Source of the DNA: an uncultured Pseudomonadales bacterium
Lineage (GTDB): Bacteria; Pseudomonadota; Gammaproteobacteria; Pseudomonadales; Cellvibrionaceae
Direction: 5' to 3'
DNA: 64,000 nucleotides
Assembly: GCA_947487765.1 (NCBI GenBank)
Contig: CANKXO010000002.1
Location: 62,001-126,000 of the forward strand
The position numbers and the translations under genes were made by a program. Below, one piece after another: positions 38,085-46,613 of the stretch. Numbering within the stretch: the first letter of the stretch is position 1; each line of letters opens with the position of its first letter. The notes beneath the pieces were generated by a model, which saw only the letters and a program-made list of their open reading frames with translations, was not told the origin of the DNA and did no database searches.

Positions 38085-38438
38085 TTATTTAAGCAATAAA
38101 TCGGTTTTAGCTGCCATTACAAAGTCATTGCGGTGAAGACCATTAATTTTATGCGTCCACCAACGAACGGTCACCCTCCCCCATTCGGTTAATAAAGCTG
38201 GGTGATGACCCTCTGCCTCTGCGATATCACCTACTTTGTTAGTGAAAGCTAACGCTGCAACGAAATTTTTAAATTCGTATACTTTTAATAATTGCGGGAC
38301 GCCTTTTTTCTCGACAACCTGCCAATCACTTAGTGCCTTGAGTAAGCTTTCTACTTCATCGTCCGGAACCCGAGGAGCATCAACTCGACAGGCTTCGCAC
38401 TCTTGTTGTATAAGCTCTTCGTTAGTTATTGAAGCCAT
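38085..38438 (-). CDS. phhB: Pterin-4a-carbinolamine dehydratase
   Basis: Regenerates tetrahydrobiopterin or tetrahydromonapterin cofactor after aromatic amino-acid hydroxylation. The 117-residue protein contains the signature [36 protein letters not shown], where the consecutive His residues are catalytic. Length is standard. No phenylalanine hydroxylase gene (phhA) is adjacent; the gene is monocistronic between ompA-like and fumarase genes. It could also serve as a moonlighting transcription cofactor, as reported for relatives. Confidence 0.93.
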   Translation of the reverse strand: MASITNEELIQQECEACRVDAPRVPDDEVESLLKALSDWQVVEKKGVPQLLKVYEFKNFVAALAFTNKVGDIAEAEGHHPALLTEWGRVTVRWWTHKINGLHRNDFVMAAKTDLLLK

Positions 38439-38573
38439 AGTATTTCCCCAGATTGATTAGATAGGAAAGCGCTTTAATCCTTAAACATCGTCGATTATTT
38501 ATTAAGCAAAAGAATATTATATTAATTATCCTTGTCTATACGCTTATAATGACCGACTGGATGTTATGAAGAG

Positions 38574-40094
38574 TTACTGAACGTTAATCACCCCTTCTTC
38601 AATTTTAGCTTTCCAGATTTGTGGACCAGTTTTATGAACAGATTCACCATTAGAATCAACCGCAACGGTAACGGGCATATCTTTTACTTCAAATTCATAA
38701 ATAGCTTCCATTCCTAAATCTTCAAAAGCGACGACTTTTGAACCAACAATCGCTTTAGAAACCAGATAGGCAGAGCCACCGACAGCCATGAGGTAAACAG
38801 CTTTGTTATCTTTGATAGCATCAATCGCAACCTGACCACGCTCGGCTTTACCTACCATCCCCAACAAGCCTGCTTGCTCAAGCATTGTTCGAGTAAATTT
38901 ATCCATTCGGGTCGCTGTTGTAGGTCCGGCTGGGCCAACAACTTCATTACCGACCGGGTCAACTGGGCCCACATAATAAATAAAGCGCCCCTGCATATCG
39001 ACAGGTAAAGTTTCACCATTACCCAGCATTTCGACCATTCGTTTATGAGCAGCGTCTCGACCTGTCAATAATTTACCTGATAGTAATATTGTTTCCCCTG
39101 GTTGCCATTCCAATACATCTTCAGGTTTCACGGTATCCAAATCAACTCGGCGCGTACTCTCACCGACTTCCCAAGCAATTTCAGGCCAATCATCAAGGCT
39201 TGGTGGTGTCTGTGTAGCCGGGCCTGAACCATCTAAGGTGAAATGTGTATGGCGAGTTGCCGCGCAATTTGGAATTACTGCAATGGCTTTGTTAGCAGCA
39301 TGAGAAGGAAAATCTTTCACTTTAATATCAAGTACAGTCGTTAAACCGCCCAAACCTTGGGCTCCGATACCTAGTTTATTCACCTTATCATAAAGCTCTA
39401 AGCGCAATTCTTCAGCCCTATTTGAAGCACCCTGTTCTTGTAATTCTTGGATGTTAATCGGCTCAAGTAAAGACTCCTTCGCTAAAATCATAGCTTTTTC
39501 TGCAGTCCCACCTATCCCAATACCTAAAATACCAGGAGGGCACCAACCAGCTCCCATTGTTGGAACAACGCTTAACACCCAATCTACTACTGAATCCGAT
39601 GGATTTAACATAGCGAACTTGGATTTTGCCTCACTACCTCCGCCTTTTGCGGCAACATGGATCTCAACCTTATTACCAGCAACAATTTTGTAATTGATCA
39701 CTGCCGGCGTATTATCACCAGTATTCTTTCGAGCACCATCAGGGTCAGCCAGTATAGATGCACGCAATACATTATCTGGATGATTATAAGCTTGACGAAC
39801 CCCTTCATTAATCATGTCTTCTAAGGTCATATTCCCTTCAAAGCGTACATCCATACCGACTTCAACAAAGGCAGAAACAATGCCGGTATCTTGGCAGATA
39901 GGACGATGGCCTTCAGCACACATTCTTGAGTTGATTAAAATTTGTGCCATCGCATCTTTAGCCGCAGGATTAGCCTCTTTTTCATATGCTTGGTGAACAG
40001 CTTGTATAAAATCCAGTGGGTGATAATAAGAAATGAATTGCAGTGCATCAGCAATACTACTGATCACGTCATCTTGTTGGATTACGGTAGTCAT
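38574..40094 (-). CDS. fumA: Class I (iron-sulfur) fumarate hydratase
   Basis: Oxygen-sensitive 4Fe-4S fumarase that hydrates fumarate to malate in the TCA cycle. It is a single polypeptide of 506 residues joining the alpha (TtdA-like) and beta (TtdB-like) domains. RICQDTGIVSAFVEVG-type text (GHRPICQDTGI), WCPPGILGIGIGGTAEKAM and PNCAATRHTHFTLDGSGPA carry the cluster cysteines and active-site residues. GPTTATRMDKFT begins the second domain signature. ATG 40094 has AAAGGTAA upstream; a TTG three codons earlier is less likely. The gene symbol is by similarity to FumA/FumB; the two cannot be distinguished here. Confidence 0.92.
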   Translation of the reverse strand: MTTVIQQDDVISSIADALQFISYYHPLDFIQAVHQAYEKEANPAAKDAMAQILINSRMCAEGHRPICQDTGIVSAFVEVGMDVRFEGNMTLEDMINEGVRQAYNHPDNVLRASILADPDGARKNTGDNTPAVINYKIVAGNKVEIHVAAKGGGSEAKSKFAMLNPSDSVVDWVLSVVPTMGAGWCPPGILGIGIGGTAEKAMILAKESLLEPINIQELQEQGASNRAEELRLELYDKVNKLGIGAQGLGGLTTVLDIKVKDFPSHAANKAIAVIPNCAATRHTHFTLDGSGPATQTPPSLDDWPEIAWEVGESTRRVDLDTVKPEDVLEWQPGETILLSGKLLTGRDAAHKRMVEMLGNGETLPVDMQGRFIYYVGPVDPVGNEVVGPAGPTTATRMDKFTRTMLEQAGLLGMVGKAERGQVAIDAIKDNKAVYLMAVGGSAYLVSKAIVGSKVVAFEDLGMEAIYEFEVKDMPVTVAVDSNGESVHKTGPQIWKAKIEEGVINVQ

Positions 40095-40173
40095 AACAAT
40101 CAAGTTACCTTTATATGCGAGTAAATATTCTATATATCTGAAACTATATTATAAAAAATATCGGGTGATATTT

Positions 40174-41019
40174 TTATTTAGGTGGAACACCAGCCCGTTG
40201 CTTTAATACTATAAGATCACGGTTTGTTGTCACTCTAAACTTATCAAAAGATCTAACCGTTTCATCATAAGCTTTTAATTTTTGAGAAATAGCATTTATA
40301 TCATTAGATAGCTTACTTAAGTCTTTATTAATCGAAACATATTGTTTAGTGGAAGCACTTATTGACTGTAGCGTTTGCTCCTGCTCAGAAACCCGCTCAC
40401 GCAATGATTGAATAAGTAGTTCTTGCTCAGCAGAACGTTGCTGTAATGGAGACAAAGTCTTTGTTAAGCTATTTTCCATTTTAGTGATGCTTCCTTCAAA
40501 CTTGGTTATATTACCTTCGGACTTGCTTATCTTACCTTCAAGAGTACCTAAGGTTTTTTTAGCTTGACCGATATCAGTTTCTAATTGTTTTTTAGTATCT
40601 GCTATCTCTTTGCGATTAGCGTTCCTAGTACCCCAAAGTTTGTCAACTTCAGTCATTGCCAATTTAACATCTTTATCCAAACCTTTAAGGTTCGCAGCCA
40701 ACACAGTTAATGATTGCGTTGATTCATCGCCAGATAACAGTAATTTATTTTCTAACTCATCTATACGTTGCTGTTGTTCGACGATGACCTGTTGAGACAA
40801 CGTAAACTGCCAAAACGTATAACCTACAGCTGCTGCAGCTCCCAGTGCTATTAAAAAGGTTAACCAAAGCAGTCCAGATGACTGTTTCTGCACGACAACC
40901 TGTTGGCGAGGCGCCTGTTTTGGGCGTGAAGCATTCGACTTTGTTGGTGATTGACTTGCCGCACCACCAGTAGGTTTTGGTGTCGCTGAAAATGTGGGTT
41001 CCTTACGTTCATTTATCAT
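40174..41019 (-). CDS. Single-pass membrane protein with long periplasmic coiled coil
   Basis: A 281-residue protein of unknown function. The cytoplasmic N terminus (1-48) is basic and Ser/Thr/Pro-rich; one hydrophobic helix (about 50-70, LLWLTFLIALGAAAAVGY) spans the membrane. The remaining 200 residues are predicted coiled coil. Residues 161-188 contain four consecutive heptads of the form E-[GN]-x-[IL]-[ST]-K-x. Topology resembles HemX-like or cell-division spacer proteins but no family signature was recognised. It lies 79 bases upstream of the fumarase gene on the same strand and is divergent from the PuuD-like gene across a region with a large dyad. Confidence 0.75.
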   Translation of the reverse strand: MINERKEPTFSATPKPTGGAASQSPTKSNASRPKQAPRQQVVVQKQSSGLLWLTFLIALGAAAAVGYTFWQFTLSQQVIVEQQQRIDELENKLLLSGDESTQSLTVLAANLKGLDKDVKLAMTEVDKLWGTRNANRKEIADTKKQLETDIGQAKKTLGTLEGKISKSEGNITKFEGSITKMENSLTKTLSPLQQRSAEQELLIQSLRERVSEQEQTLQSISASTKQYVSINKDLSKLSNDINAISQKLKAYDETVRSFDKFRVTTNRDLIVLKQRAGVPPK

Positions 41020-41093
41020 AGAGAATACGCATTATGTTGAGGGGCAATAACCCTATAAATTTAGGTACGTTATTATGATGCCTATCGAGATAG

Positions 41094-41128
41094 ATATCTA
41101 CTATAGCGATATCGTTTACAGTAGATAT
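41094..41128. promoter_or_regulatory. Large dyad in the divergent promoter region of coiled-coil and PuuD-like genes
   Basis: ATATCTACT (41094-41102) and AGTAGATAT (41120-41128) are exact inverted copies, and the palindrome CGATATCG (41107-41114) sits between them. The site lies about 75 bases from the minus-strand start and 96 from the plus-strand start. It could bind a dimeric regulator of either gene; no regulator was identified. Confidence 0.35.
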
Positions 41129-41223
41129 AGCCCTACAAAAGCTGTGTTTTGTGACGGTTTCCGCTAGAATGCCCACTAACTAGAAATACTGGAATACCAC
41201 TGCAATAATGATAAGAGGCTACT

Positions 41224-41853
41224 ATGGAATTATTTAACATTGTAATTCGTTGGGGACATTTAATGTTCGGCATTACATGGATAGGCATGCTGTATTACTT
41301 TAATTTTGTTCAAGGCGGCTATTTTAAACAGGCCAGCCCAGAAGGGTTAGCCGATGCAAAAGCAAAACTGGCACCCAGTGCACTCTGGTGGTTTCGCTGG
41401 GGCGCTATGTTTACCTTTATAACGGGGCTCATACTGCTGGCAGGTGTAGGCAAGCTAGGGCAACTCAATAACTATATCGTTGCTGGCGCTCTGATGGGCA
41501 CTCTAATGTTTTTAAATGTTTGGATCATTATTTGGCCTAACCAGAAAATTGCTTTGGGCTTAACAGAAGGCGATGCGGCGGCGGCGGGAGCTAAAGCGCT
41601 TTTAGCGTCACGAACCAATGTACTTTTTTCTGCTCCCATGGCATTTGGCATGTTAGCAGGGCCACATTTTACTGGACACGGTTATGGAACTGAAACTGGA
41701 GGCACAGGCCTGTTGATCGTCGTTCTATTAATTGCGCTGCTAGAGTTAAATGGTTTATTTGGCAAACAAGGCCCATTAGCATCAGTAGTCGGTGTGATTC
41801 ACTGCAGCTTAGCGTTAACCGCAGTGATGGTAGCAGCATTAACTATTTTATAG
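41224..41853 (+). CDS. PuuD-like (urate oxidase N-terminal domain) membrane protein
   Basis: A 209-residue inner-membrane protein with about six hydrophobic segments. LFNIVIRWGHLMFGITWIGMLYYFNFVQGG and ALWWFRWGAMFTFITGLILL resemble the membrane domain that precedes cytochrome c in the PuuD-type urate hydroxylases. Here the protein ends after the membrane domain with no CxxCH motif, so it is a domain-only homologue. Such proteins are sometimes mis-annotated as NusG antiterminators. No purine-degradation genes are nearby, so a urate role is doubtful; a haem or electron-transfer role is conceivable because several His residues are in or near membrane segments. Confidence 0.72.
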   Translation: MELFNIVIRWGHLMFGITWIGMLYYFNFVQGGYFKQASPEGLADAKAKLAPSALWWFRWGAMFTFITGLILLAGVGKLGQLNNYIVAGALMGTLMFLNVWIIIWPNQKIALGLTEGDAAAAGAKALLASRTNVLFSAPMAFGMLAGPHFTGHGYGTETGGTGLLIVVLLIALLELNGLFGKQGPLASVVGVIHCSLALTAVMVAALTIL

Positions 41854-41903
41854 ACTTAAGATGACTTTATCGCTGACGAAATAGATTGTTAATAATAATC
41901 TAT

Positions 41904-41943
41904 AAGAAGCTCAGACTAGAATTATAAATAGCATGAGCTTCTT
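41904..41943. terminator. Hairpin between convergent PuuD-like and rnhB genes
   Basis: Ten-base perfect stem AAGAAGCTCA/TGAGCTTCTT with a 20-base loop. The flanks are only weakly T-rich (TTGATTTA on the plus side), so efficiency is uncertain, but the position between two convergent stops fits termination. Confidence 0.5.
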
Positions 41944-41961
41944 GATTTACTATTCAGAAAT

Positions 41962-42570
41962 TTATAATAGTCGCTGCTGTTTGATAATAGCATCGACAGG
42001 ACCGTACGATTTTCGATGTATCTCTGTAATACCTAATAATTTAATCGCATCCCGATGTTGCTGGGTAGGATAACCTTTATGTTTAGCAAAACCATATCCG
42101 GGATATTCTTTATCGTAAGCGATCATTTCTCGATCACGAGTCACTTTAGCTAAAATTGAAGCAGCTCCGATCGCAGCAACACGACTATCACCTTTAATAA
42201 CGGCTTCAGCATTATAATCCCATTGAGGTATTTTATTACCGTCCACTAATACATGTTCCGGTTGGACATCCAAACTTTCAACGGCTCGCTTCATTGCCAA
42301 TAAGCTCGCTTGCAATATATTAAGCGAATCAATTTCTTCAACAGAGCAGCGAGCAATAGACCATGACAATGCGTTGTCTATAATTAGTTCGAATAGCAAA
42401 TCACGTTTTTTTTCTGATAGTTTTTTGGAATCATCCAAACCAATAATAGGCTTGTCTGGATCAAGTATCACAGCAGCTGTAACAACATCACCAGCAAGAG
42501 GGCCACGCCCTACTTCATCAACACCAGCAACAAGAATACCTTTATAGCAACTAATAAATGGCTCAAGCAT
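41962..42570 (-). CDS. rnhB: Ribonuclease HII
   Basis: Endonuclease that cleaves RNA in RNA-DNA hybrids and removes misincorporated ribonucleotides. The 202-residue protein has [17 protein letters not shown] with the first Asp-Glu pair, [25 protein letters not shown] (third acid) and [13 protein letters not shown] (last Asp), the full DEDD set. It is the last gene of the rpsB-to-rnhB operon, its start overlapping the lpxB end by eight bases. In E. coli dnaE follows rnhB; here the operon ends and a convergent gene follows. Confidence 0.96.
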   Translation of the reverse strand: MLEPFISCYKGILVAGVDEVGRGPLAGDVVTAAVILDPDKPIIGLDDSKKLSEKKRDLLFELIIDNALSWSIARCSVEEIDSLNILQASLLAMKRAVESLDVQPEHVLVDGNKIPQWDYNAEAVIKGDSRVAAIGAASILAKVTRDREMIAYDKEYPGYGFAKHKGYPTQQHRDAIKLLGITEIHRKSYGPVDAIIKQQRLL

Positions 42571-43768
42571 TATCGCACCTATTATTAGCTATTCCTGATG
42601 CCAATAAATCATGAATCGCTTTAGCAGCAGAACGGTCAGCGTCACCTTTAATTTTTTCATGCAATTGAGTAAATGCTTCCATGATTTCATGTTTATATTC
42701 TTCAGACTGTAATTTTTGCAAAATTTGATCTGTAATCGCATCAACAGTAGCATTTTCTTGAATCAATTCTGGAACCAACGCTTTATCTGCCAATAAATTA
42801 GGTAAAGAAACATAAGGTGTTTTAAGTAATGATGAAATTATCCAATAAGATAGTTTCGCCATCTTATAAACAACAACCATTGGTTTTTTAAGTAGCATTG
42901 CTTCTAAAGCTGTTGTTCCTGATGCGAGCAATACTGCATCAGCTGCTGCCATGACTTCATGAGAGTGCCCATCAATAATCGTAATAGGCAGATTTGGATA
43001 ACCTTTAAGCTGTTCTTTTATTTGTTCAGCACGCTGTTTGTTAGCTGTCGGCACAACAATTTGTAAGTTTTTTACCGTATCGCAACACCTTGTTATTACA
43101 TCCCAGAATACTGGACCAATAAGGCTTACTTCACCGTTACGACTACCAGGAAGACAGGCTAATAACGGGGCATTTTTTTTATATTCAATATTACCTTGAT
43201 TTACTAACGCTTTGTTATTTAGCAATTGCGATAGTGTTTCTTGAGCTTTTAATTGATCATGCTCAAGAGGGAATTGGTCAGCTAGTGGATGTCCTACAAA
43301 TTTAACCGGCACATTATATTGCTGATATATTGCAGTTTCAAAAGGTAAAAGTGTTAGCATTAAATCAACTGCACGCGCTATTTTTTTAATACGCCCTTGG
43401 CGCCATGCCCAAACAGAGGGACTGACATAATGTACAGTTTTAACACCTGCTTTCTTTAATTTTTCTTCAAGAGTCGTATTAAAGCCTGGTGAGTCAATAC
43501 CAATAACAACATCAAAGTTATGATTAGTAAAGTATTGATAAAGATGCTTACGAATAGAAAGTAACTCGGGCAGCCTTTTAAGTGGTTCAATAAATCCCAT
43601 TACTGATAAACGATCGATAGGAAATAATGAAATAAATCCTTCATTAATCATTCGTTCACCACCAATACCAATATATTCAGCATCAGGATAAATAAGTTTC
43701 AGTTCCCTGATTAAACCAGCACCTAAGATATCCCCAGACATTTCACCAGAAACAATGCCGATTTTCAT
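42563..43768 (-). CDS. lpxB: Lipid-A-disaccharide synthase
   Basis: Glycosyltransferase family 19 enzyme that joins UDP-2,3-diacylglucosamine and lipid X to form the lipid A disaccharide at the inner membrane. The 401-residue chain starts with [19 protein letters not shown] and includes [46 protein letters not shown] and [27 protein letters not shown] 43768 is chosen because the protein then begins at the conserved strand; upstream codons would extend it into the lpxA spacer. It overlaps rnhB by eight bases. Confidence 0.96.
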   Translation of the reverse strand: MKIGIVSGEMSGDILGAGLIRELKLIYPDAEYIGIGGERMINEGFISLFPIDRLSVMGFIEPLKRLPELLSIRKHLYQYFTNHNFDVVIGIDSPGFNTTLEEKLKKAGVKTVHYVSPSVWAWRQGRIKKIARAVDLMLTLLPFETAIYQQYNVPVKFVGHPLADQFPLEHDQLKAQETLSQLLNNKALVNQGNIEYKKNAPLLACLPGSRNGEVSLIGPVFWDVITRCCDTVKNLQIVVPTANKQRAEQIKEQLKGYPNLPITIIDGHSHEVMAAADAVLLASGTTALEAMLLKKPMVVVYKMAKLSYWIISSLLKTPYVSLPNLLADKALVPELIQENATVDAITDQILQKLQSEEYKHEIMEAFTQLHEKIKGDADRSAAKAIHDLLASGIANNRCDNA

Positions 43769-43825
43769 ATGACTAATTTTTTCATAAAGATTTATACCTT
43801 GACCCGGCAACTAACGGTCGAGCTA

Positions 43826-44599
43826 TTAACGGACAATACCGCGTGTGGATGAGGTAAGGGAATAAATCAAAGGTTGGACATCATCACACTTGGCTGCCAA
43901 TACTTTTAGTTCATCCAAAGCCTCTGATAATGTGAATTTTTTTCGATAAATGATCTTAAATGCTTTCTGTAACGTTTTTATAGACTCTTTTGAAAAACCC
44001 CGGCGTGACAGACCTTCAGAATTAATTGTCTTTGCTTCGGCAGGAGCTCCGACAACCATGACATATGCGGGTACATCCTTGCCTATAGCACTACCCATCC
44101 CTGTAAAACTATGAGGGCCAATATGACAATATTGGTGAACCAAGGTATAGCCACTCAAAATAGCCCAATCACCGATATGTACATGGCCCGCCAGTGCTGT
44201 ATTGTTTACTAAAATACAGTGGTTACCAATAACACTATCATGCCCGATATGAGCATAAGCCATGATGAGATTATGATTGCCAATCGTTGTCTCGCTACGA
44301 TCCTGGATTGTTCCTCGATGAATGGTGACGCCTTCTCGAATAACATTGTGCTCACCAATCACCAACGTAGTCGGTTCACCCTGGTACTTTAAATCAGGCG
44401 TCGCTTCGCCAATAGTAGAAAATTGATAGATATGATTCTTTTTACCTATATAAGTCGGCCCTTTGACAACAACATGTGACTCTATAACGCACCCAGAATC
44501 AATTTCAACATTAGAACCAATAATTGAATAAGGGCCAATACTGACGTCATCAGCTATCTTGGCATTAGTATCTATAATCGCCGTTGGATGAATAAGCAT
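43826..44599 (-). CDS. lpxA: UDP-N-acetylglucosamine acyltransferase
   Basis: First step of lipid A synthesis: transfers a 3-hydroxyacyl chain from ACP to the 3-OH of UDP-GlcNAc. The 257 residues form a left-handed beta helix with hexapeptide repeats (IHPTAIIDTNAKIADDVSIGPYS onward). The catalytic His lies in NLIMAYAHIGHDSVIGN, and GMGSAIGKDVPAYVMVVG and NSEGLSRRGFS mark the C-terminal part. Length is close to E. coli (262). The chain length of the acyl group cannot be fixed by eye. It follows fabZ after eight bases. Confidence 0.97.
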   Translation of the reverse strand: MLIHPTAIIDTNAKIADDVSIGPYSIIGSNVEIDSGCVIESHVVVKGPTYIGKKNHIYQFSTIGEATPDLKYQGEPTTLVIGEHNVIREGVTIHRGTIQDRSETTIGNHNLIMAYAHIGHDSVIGNHCILVNNTALAGHVHIGDWAILSGYTLVHQYCHIGPHSFTGMGSAIGKDVPAYVMVVGAPAEAKTINSEGLSRRGFSKESIKTLQKAFKIIYRKKFTLSEALDELKVLAAKCDDVQPLIYSLTSSTRGIVR

Positions 44600-44607
44600 T
44601 GACGAAA

Positions 44608-45045
44608 TTAAACTTTACGATCAGCACAAAGGATAGTAGCTGAAGACGCTAGCTGGCCATCAACCGATGCTTTACACTCAAACTTCCAAATGCCACGCTT
44701 TTCCGATATGACGGTTGCCTCTAATTCAAGTTGATCTCCGGGAACGACTTGGCGACGAAAACGCACTTTATCAGCACCCGCAAACAAGTAAACAGAGCCA
44801 TCTTGAGGCGTTTTTCCAATCGTTTTAAACCCTAAAATCCCAGAAGCCTGCGCCATTGCTTCAATAATCATTACACCAGGAAAAATAGGAGCTTGAGGAA
44901 AATGACCATTGAATACTTCTTCATTAACACTAATATTTTTATAGGCACGAATATATTCACCTTCTCGTAGCTCAACCACTCGATCAACCAATAAAAATGG
45001 ATAGCGATGAGGCAACCACTTTTTAATTTCCATTACATCCATCAT
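44608..45045 (-). CDS. fabZ: (3R)-hydroxyacyl-ACP dehydratase FabZ
   Basis: Dehydrates 3-hydroxyacyl-ACP in fatty-acid elongation, competing with LpxA and LpxD for the same substrate pool. The hotdog-fold protein of 145 residues has [40 protein letters not shown] with the catalytic His and Glu, and [18 protein letters not shown]. Several ATGs are close together; 45045 was preferred because AAGG lies eight bases upstream, overlapping the end of lpxD. It is co-transcribed with lpxD and lpxA. Confidence 0.96.
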   Translation of the reverse strand: MMDVMEIKKWLPHRYPFLLVDRVVELREGEYIRAYKNISVNEEVFNGHFPQAPIFPGVMIIEAMAQASGILGFKTIGKTPQDGSVYLFAGADKVRFRRQVVPGDQLELEATVISEKRGIWKFECKASVDGQLASSATILCADRKV

Positions 45046-45055
45046 AAACAAAACC

Positions 45056-46072
45056 TTACTTTTTAATTGATTTCAGCTGTCTTGCAATTGTATCCAATTG
45101 ATTAAAACGGACAGCATTCTTTCGCCACTCACGAGTTGTATTCATCGGAACACCGGACGAATATGATCCAGCCGCTGTGATTGATTTGGTAATCATTGTC
45201 ATAGCGGTAATATGTACGTCATCCACAATAGATAAATGCCCAACAATACCTACAGCTCCCGCAATAGTGCAACGCTTACCAATAGCTGTACTACCCGCAA
45301 TAGCAACAGATGCTGCGATAGCAGTATGCTCTCCAATTTGAACATTATGAGCTATTTGGACTTGATTATCGATTTTTACTCCATCACCAATGATCGTATC
45401 CTCTAAAGCGCCACGATCAATCGTTGTACTAGCACCTATTTCGACATGGTTACCTATACGAACCCCACCTAATTGATGAATCTTTTGCCAACCTTCTTTT
45501 GATGGCGCGAAACCAAATCCATCAGACCCAATAACACTTGAACTGTGAATAATACAATTATCTCCCATTATCACATTGTGATAGATGGTTACCTTAGGAT
45601 ACACAGTAGTATTAGAGCCAATATGTGTATTAGCACCGATATAGCAACCAGAGTGGATACAGGAGCCCTTACCAATATTGCAGCCGGATTCTATAACAAC
45701 ATAAGGGCCAACAGTAACCCCCTCGCCCAATAAGGCAGTATTATCAATAACCGCTGTTTTATGAATAGATCCAGAATTGATACATTTAGGGATGAAAAGC
45801 TCAGTCAGTTGCGCATATGCTAAATAAGGATCGTCTATAATGAGCTTATTACCCTGATACTTATCTCTGTCTGATTTATTCAACAATACACCAGCGGCGG
45901 CAGTAGTAGATAAATAATTCTTATAACGGCTATTCGTATAAAAAGCTAATTCTTGTTCATCAGCCATTTGTAAAGTAGCTAATCCATTGATGATAAGATC
46001 AGCATCACCTTCAAGCTCAGCACCAATATAATCAGCCAGCTGCTGCAAGCTATATGTTGATTGCTTTATCAT
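45056..46072 (-). CDS. lpxD: UDP-3-O-(3-hydroxyacyl)glucosamine N-acyltransferase
   Basis: Adds the second, N-linked 3-hydroxyacyl chain in lipid A synthesis. The 338 residues include an N-terminal uridine-binding domain ([26 protein letters not shown], then [14 protein letters not shown]), a long hexapeptide left-handed helix, and the catalytic His region [20 protein letters not shown]-terminal helix ([25 protein letters not shown]) completes the protein. It lies six bases after skp and ten before fabZ, within the operon. Confidence 0.97.
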   Translation of the reverse strand: MIKQSTYSLQQLADYIGAELEGDADLIINGLATLQMADEQELAFYTNSRYKNYLSTTAAAGVLLNKSDRDKYQGNKLIIDDPYLAYAQLTELFIPKCINSGSIHKTAVIDNTALLGEGVTVGPYVVIESGCNIGKGSCIHSGCYIGANTHIGSNTTVYPKVTIYHNVIMGDNCIIHSSSVIGSDGFGFAPSKEGWQKIHQLGGVRIGNHVEIGASTTIDRGALEDTIIGDGVKIDNQVQIAHNVQIGEHTAIAASVAIAGSTAIGKRCTIAGAVGIVGHLSIVDDVHITAMTMITKSITAAGSYSSGVPMNTTREWRKNAVRFNQLDTIARQLKSIKK

Positions 46073-46078
46073 ATATAG

Positions 46079-46597
46079 CTACTTAGTATTTAATTTATTA
46101 AGTCGATCCGTCAGCTCTTGAGTAATGTCATATTCAGGCGTTCTAAAGTACACAGCACGTGAATTTAGTAGTAACCCCAGCTTTTTATCTTTAATGATTT
46201 CAGGCACAATTTTTTCAATTTTTGGGGTTAACTCTTTTTGAATTCGCCTCTCAACAGCAGCCTTTTCTGAATCTAACTGTCCACCCACCTTATTAATTTC
46301 TGCGAGCTTTTTTTCTAACTTACTAGTATGAGCTGCTTTTTGTTCATCAGACCATGTTAAACCATTGGTTTTTCCATCATTTTGTAGTGCTTTAAATTCA
46401 CCACCTAAGCGCTTGTATAAATCAAGGTTTTTTTTGAATGTATCACTTTCCTGCAATTTTTTTATTGAGCTTTTCGCATAGTTAGACTGGATAGCAGCTC
46501 TTTCAATATCGATTACCGCTATAGCTTGTTGAGCAATCACTACACCAGAAAAAATAAGAATAAAGAATGCTATAGAGCTTCTAATAAACAGAGACAT
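46079..46597 (-). CDS. skp: Periplasmic chaperone Skp/OmpH
   Basis: Trimeric periplasmic holdase that carries unfolded outer-membrane proteins to the Bam complex. The 172-residue precursor has a signal peptide (hydrophobic IAFFILIFSGVVIAQ, cleavage about residue 22). IAVIDIERAAIQSNYAKS begins the small body strand, and a Lys/Glu-rich helical tentacle region covers about 55-145, followed by LGLLLNSRAVYFRTPEYDITQELTDRLN. It is immediately downstream of bamA (16 bases), the usual order, which fits their shared job. Confidence 0.93.
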   Translation of the reverse strand: MSLFIRSSIAFFILIFSGVVIAQQAIAVIDIERAAIQSNYAKSSIKKLQESDTFKKNLDLYKRLGGEFKALQNDGKTNGLTWSDEQKAAHTSKLEKKLAEINKVGGQLDSEKAAVERRIQKELTPKIEKIVPEIIKDKKLGLLLNSRAVYFRTPEYDITQELTDRLNKLNTK

Positions 46598-46613
46598 GTA
46601 ATCACCTTACAAA

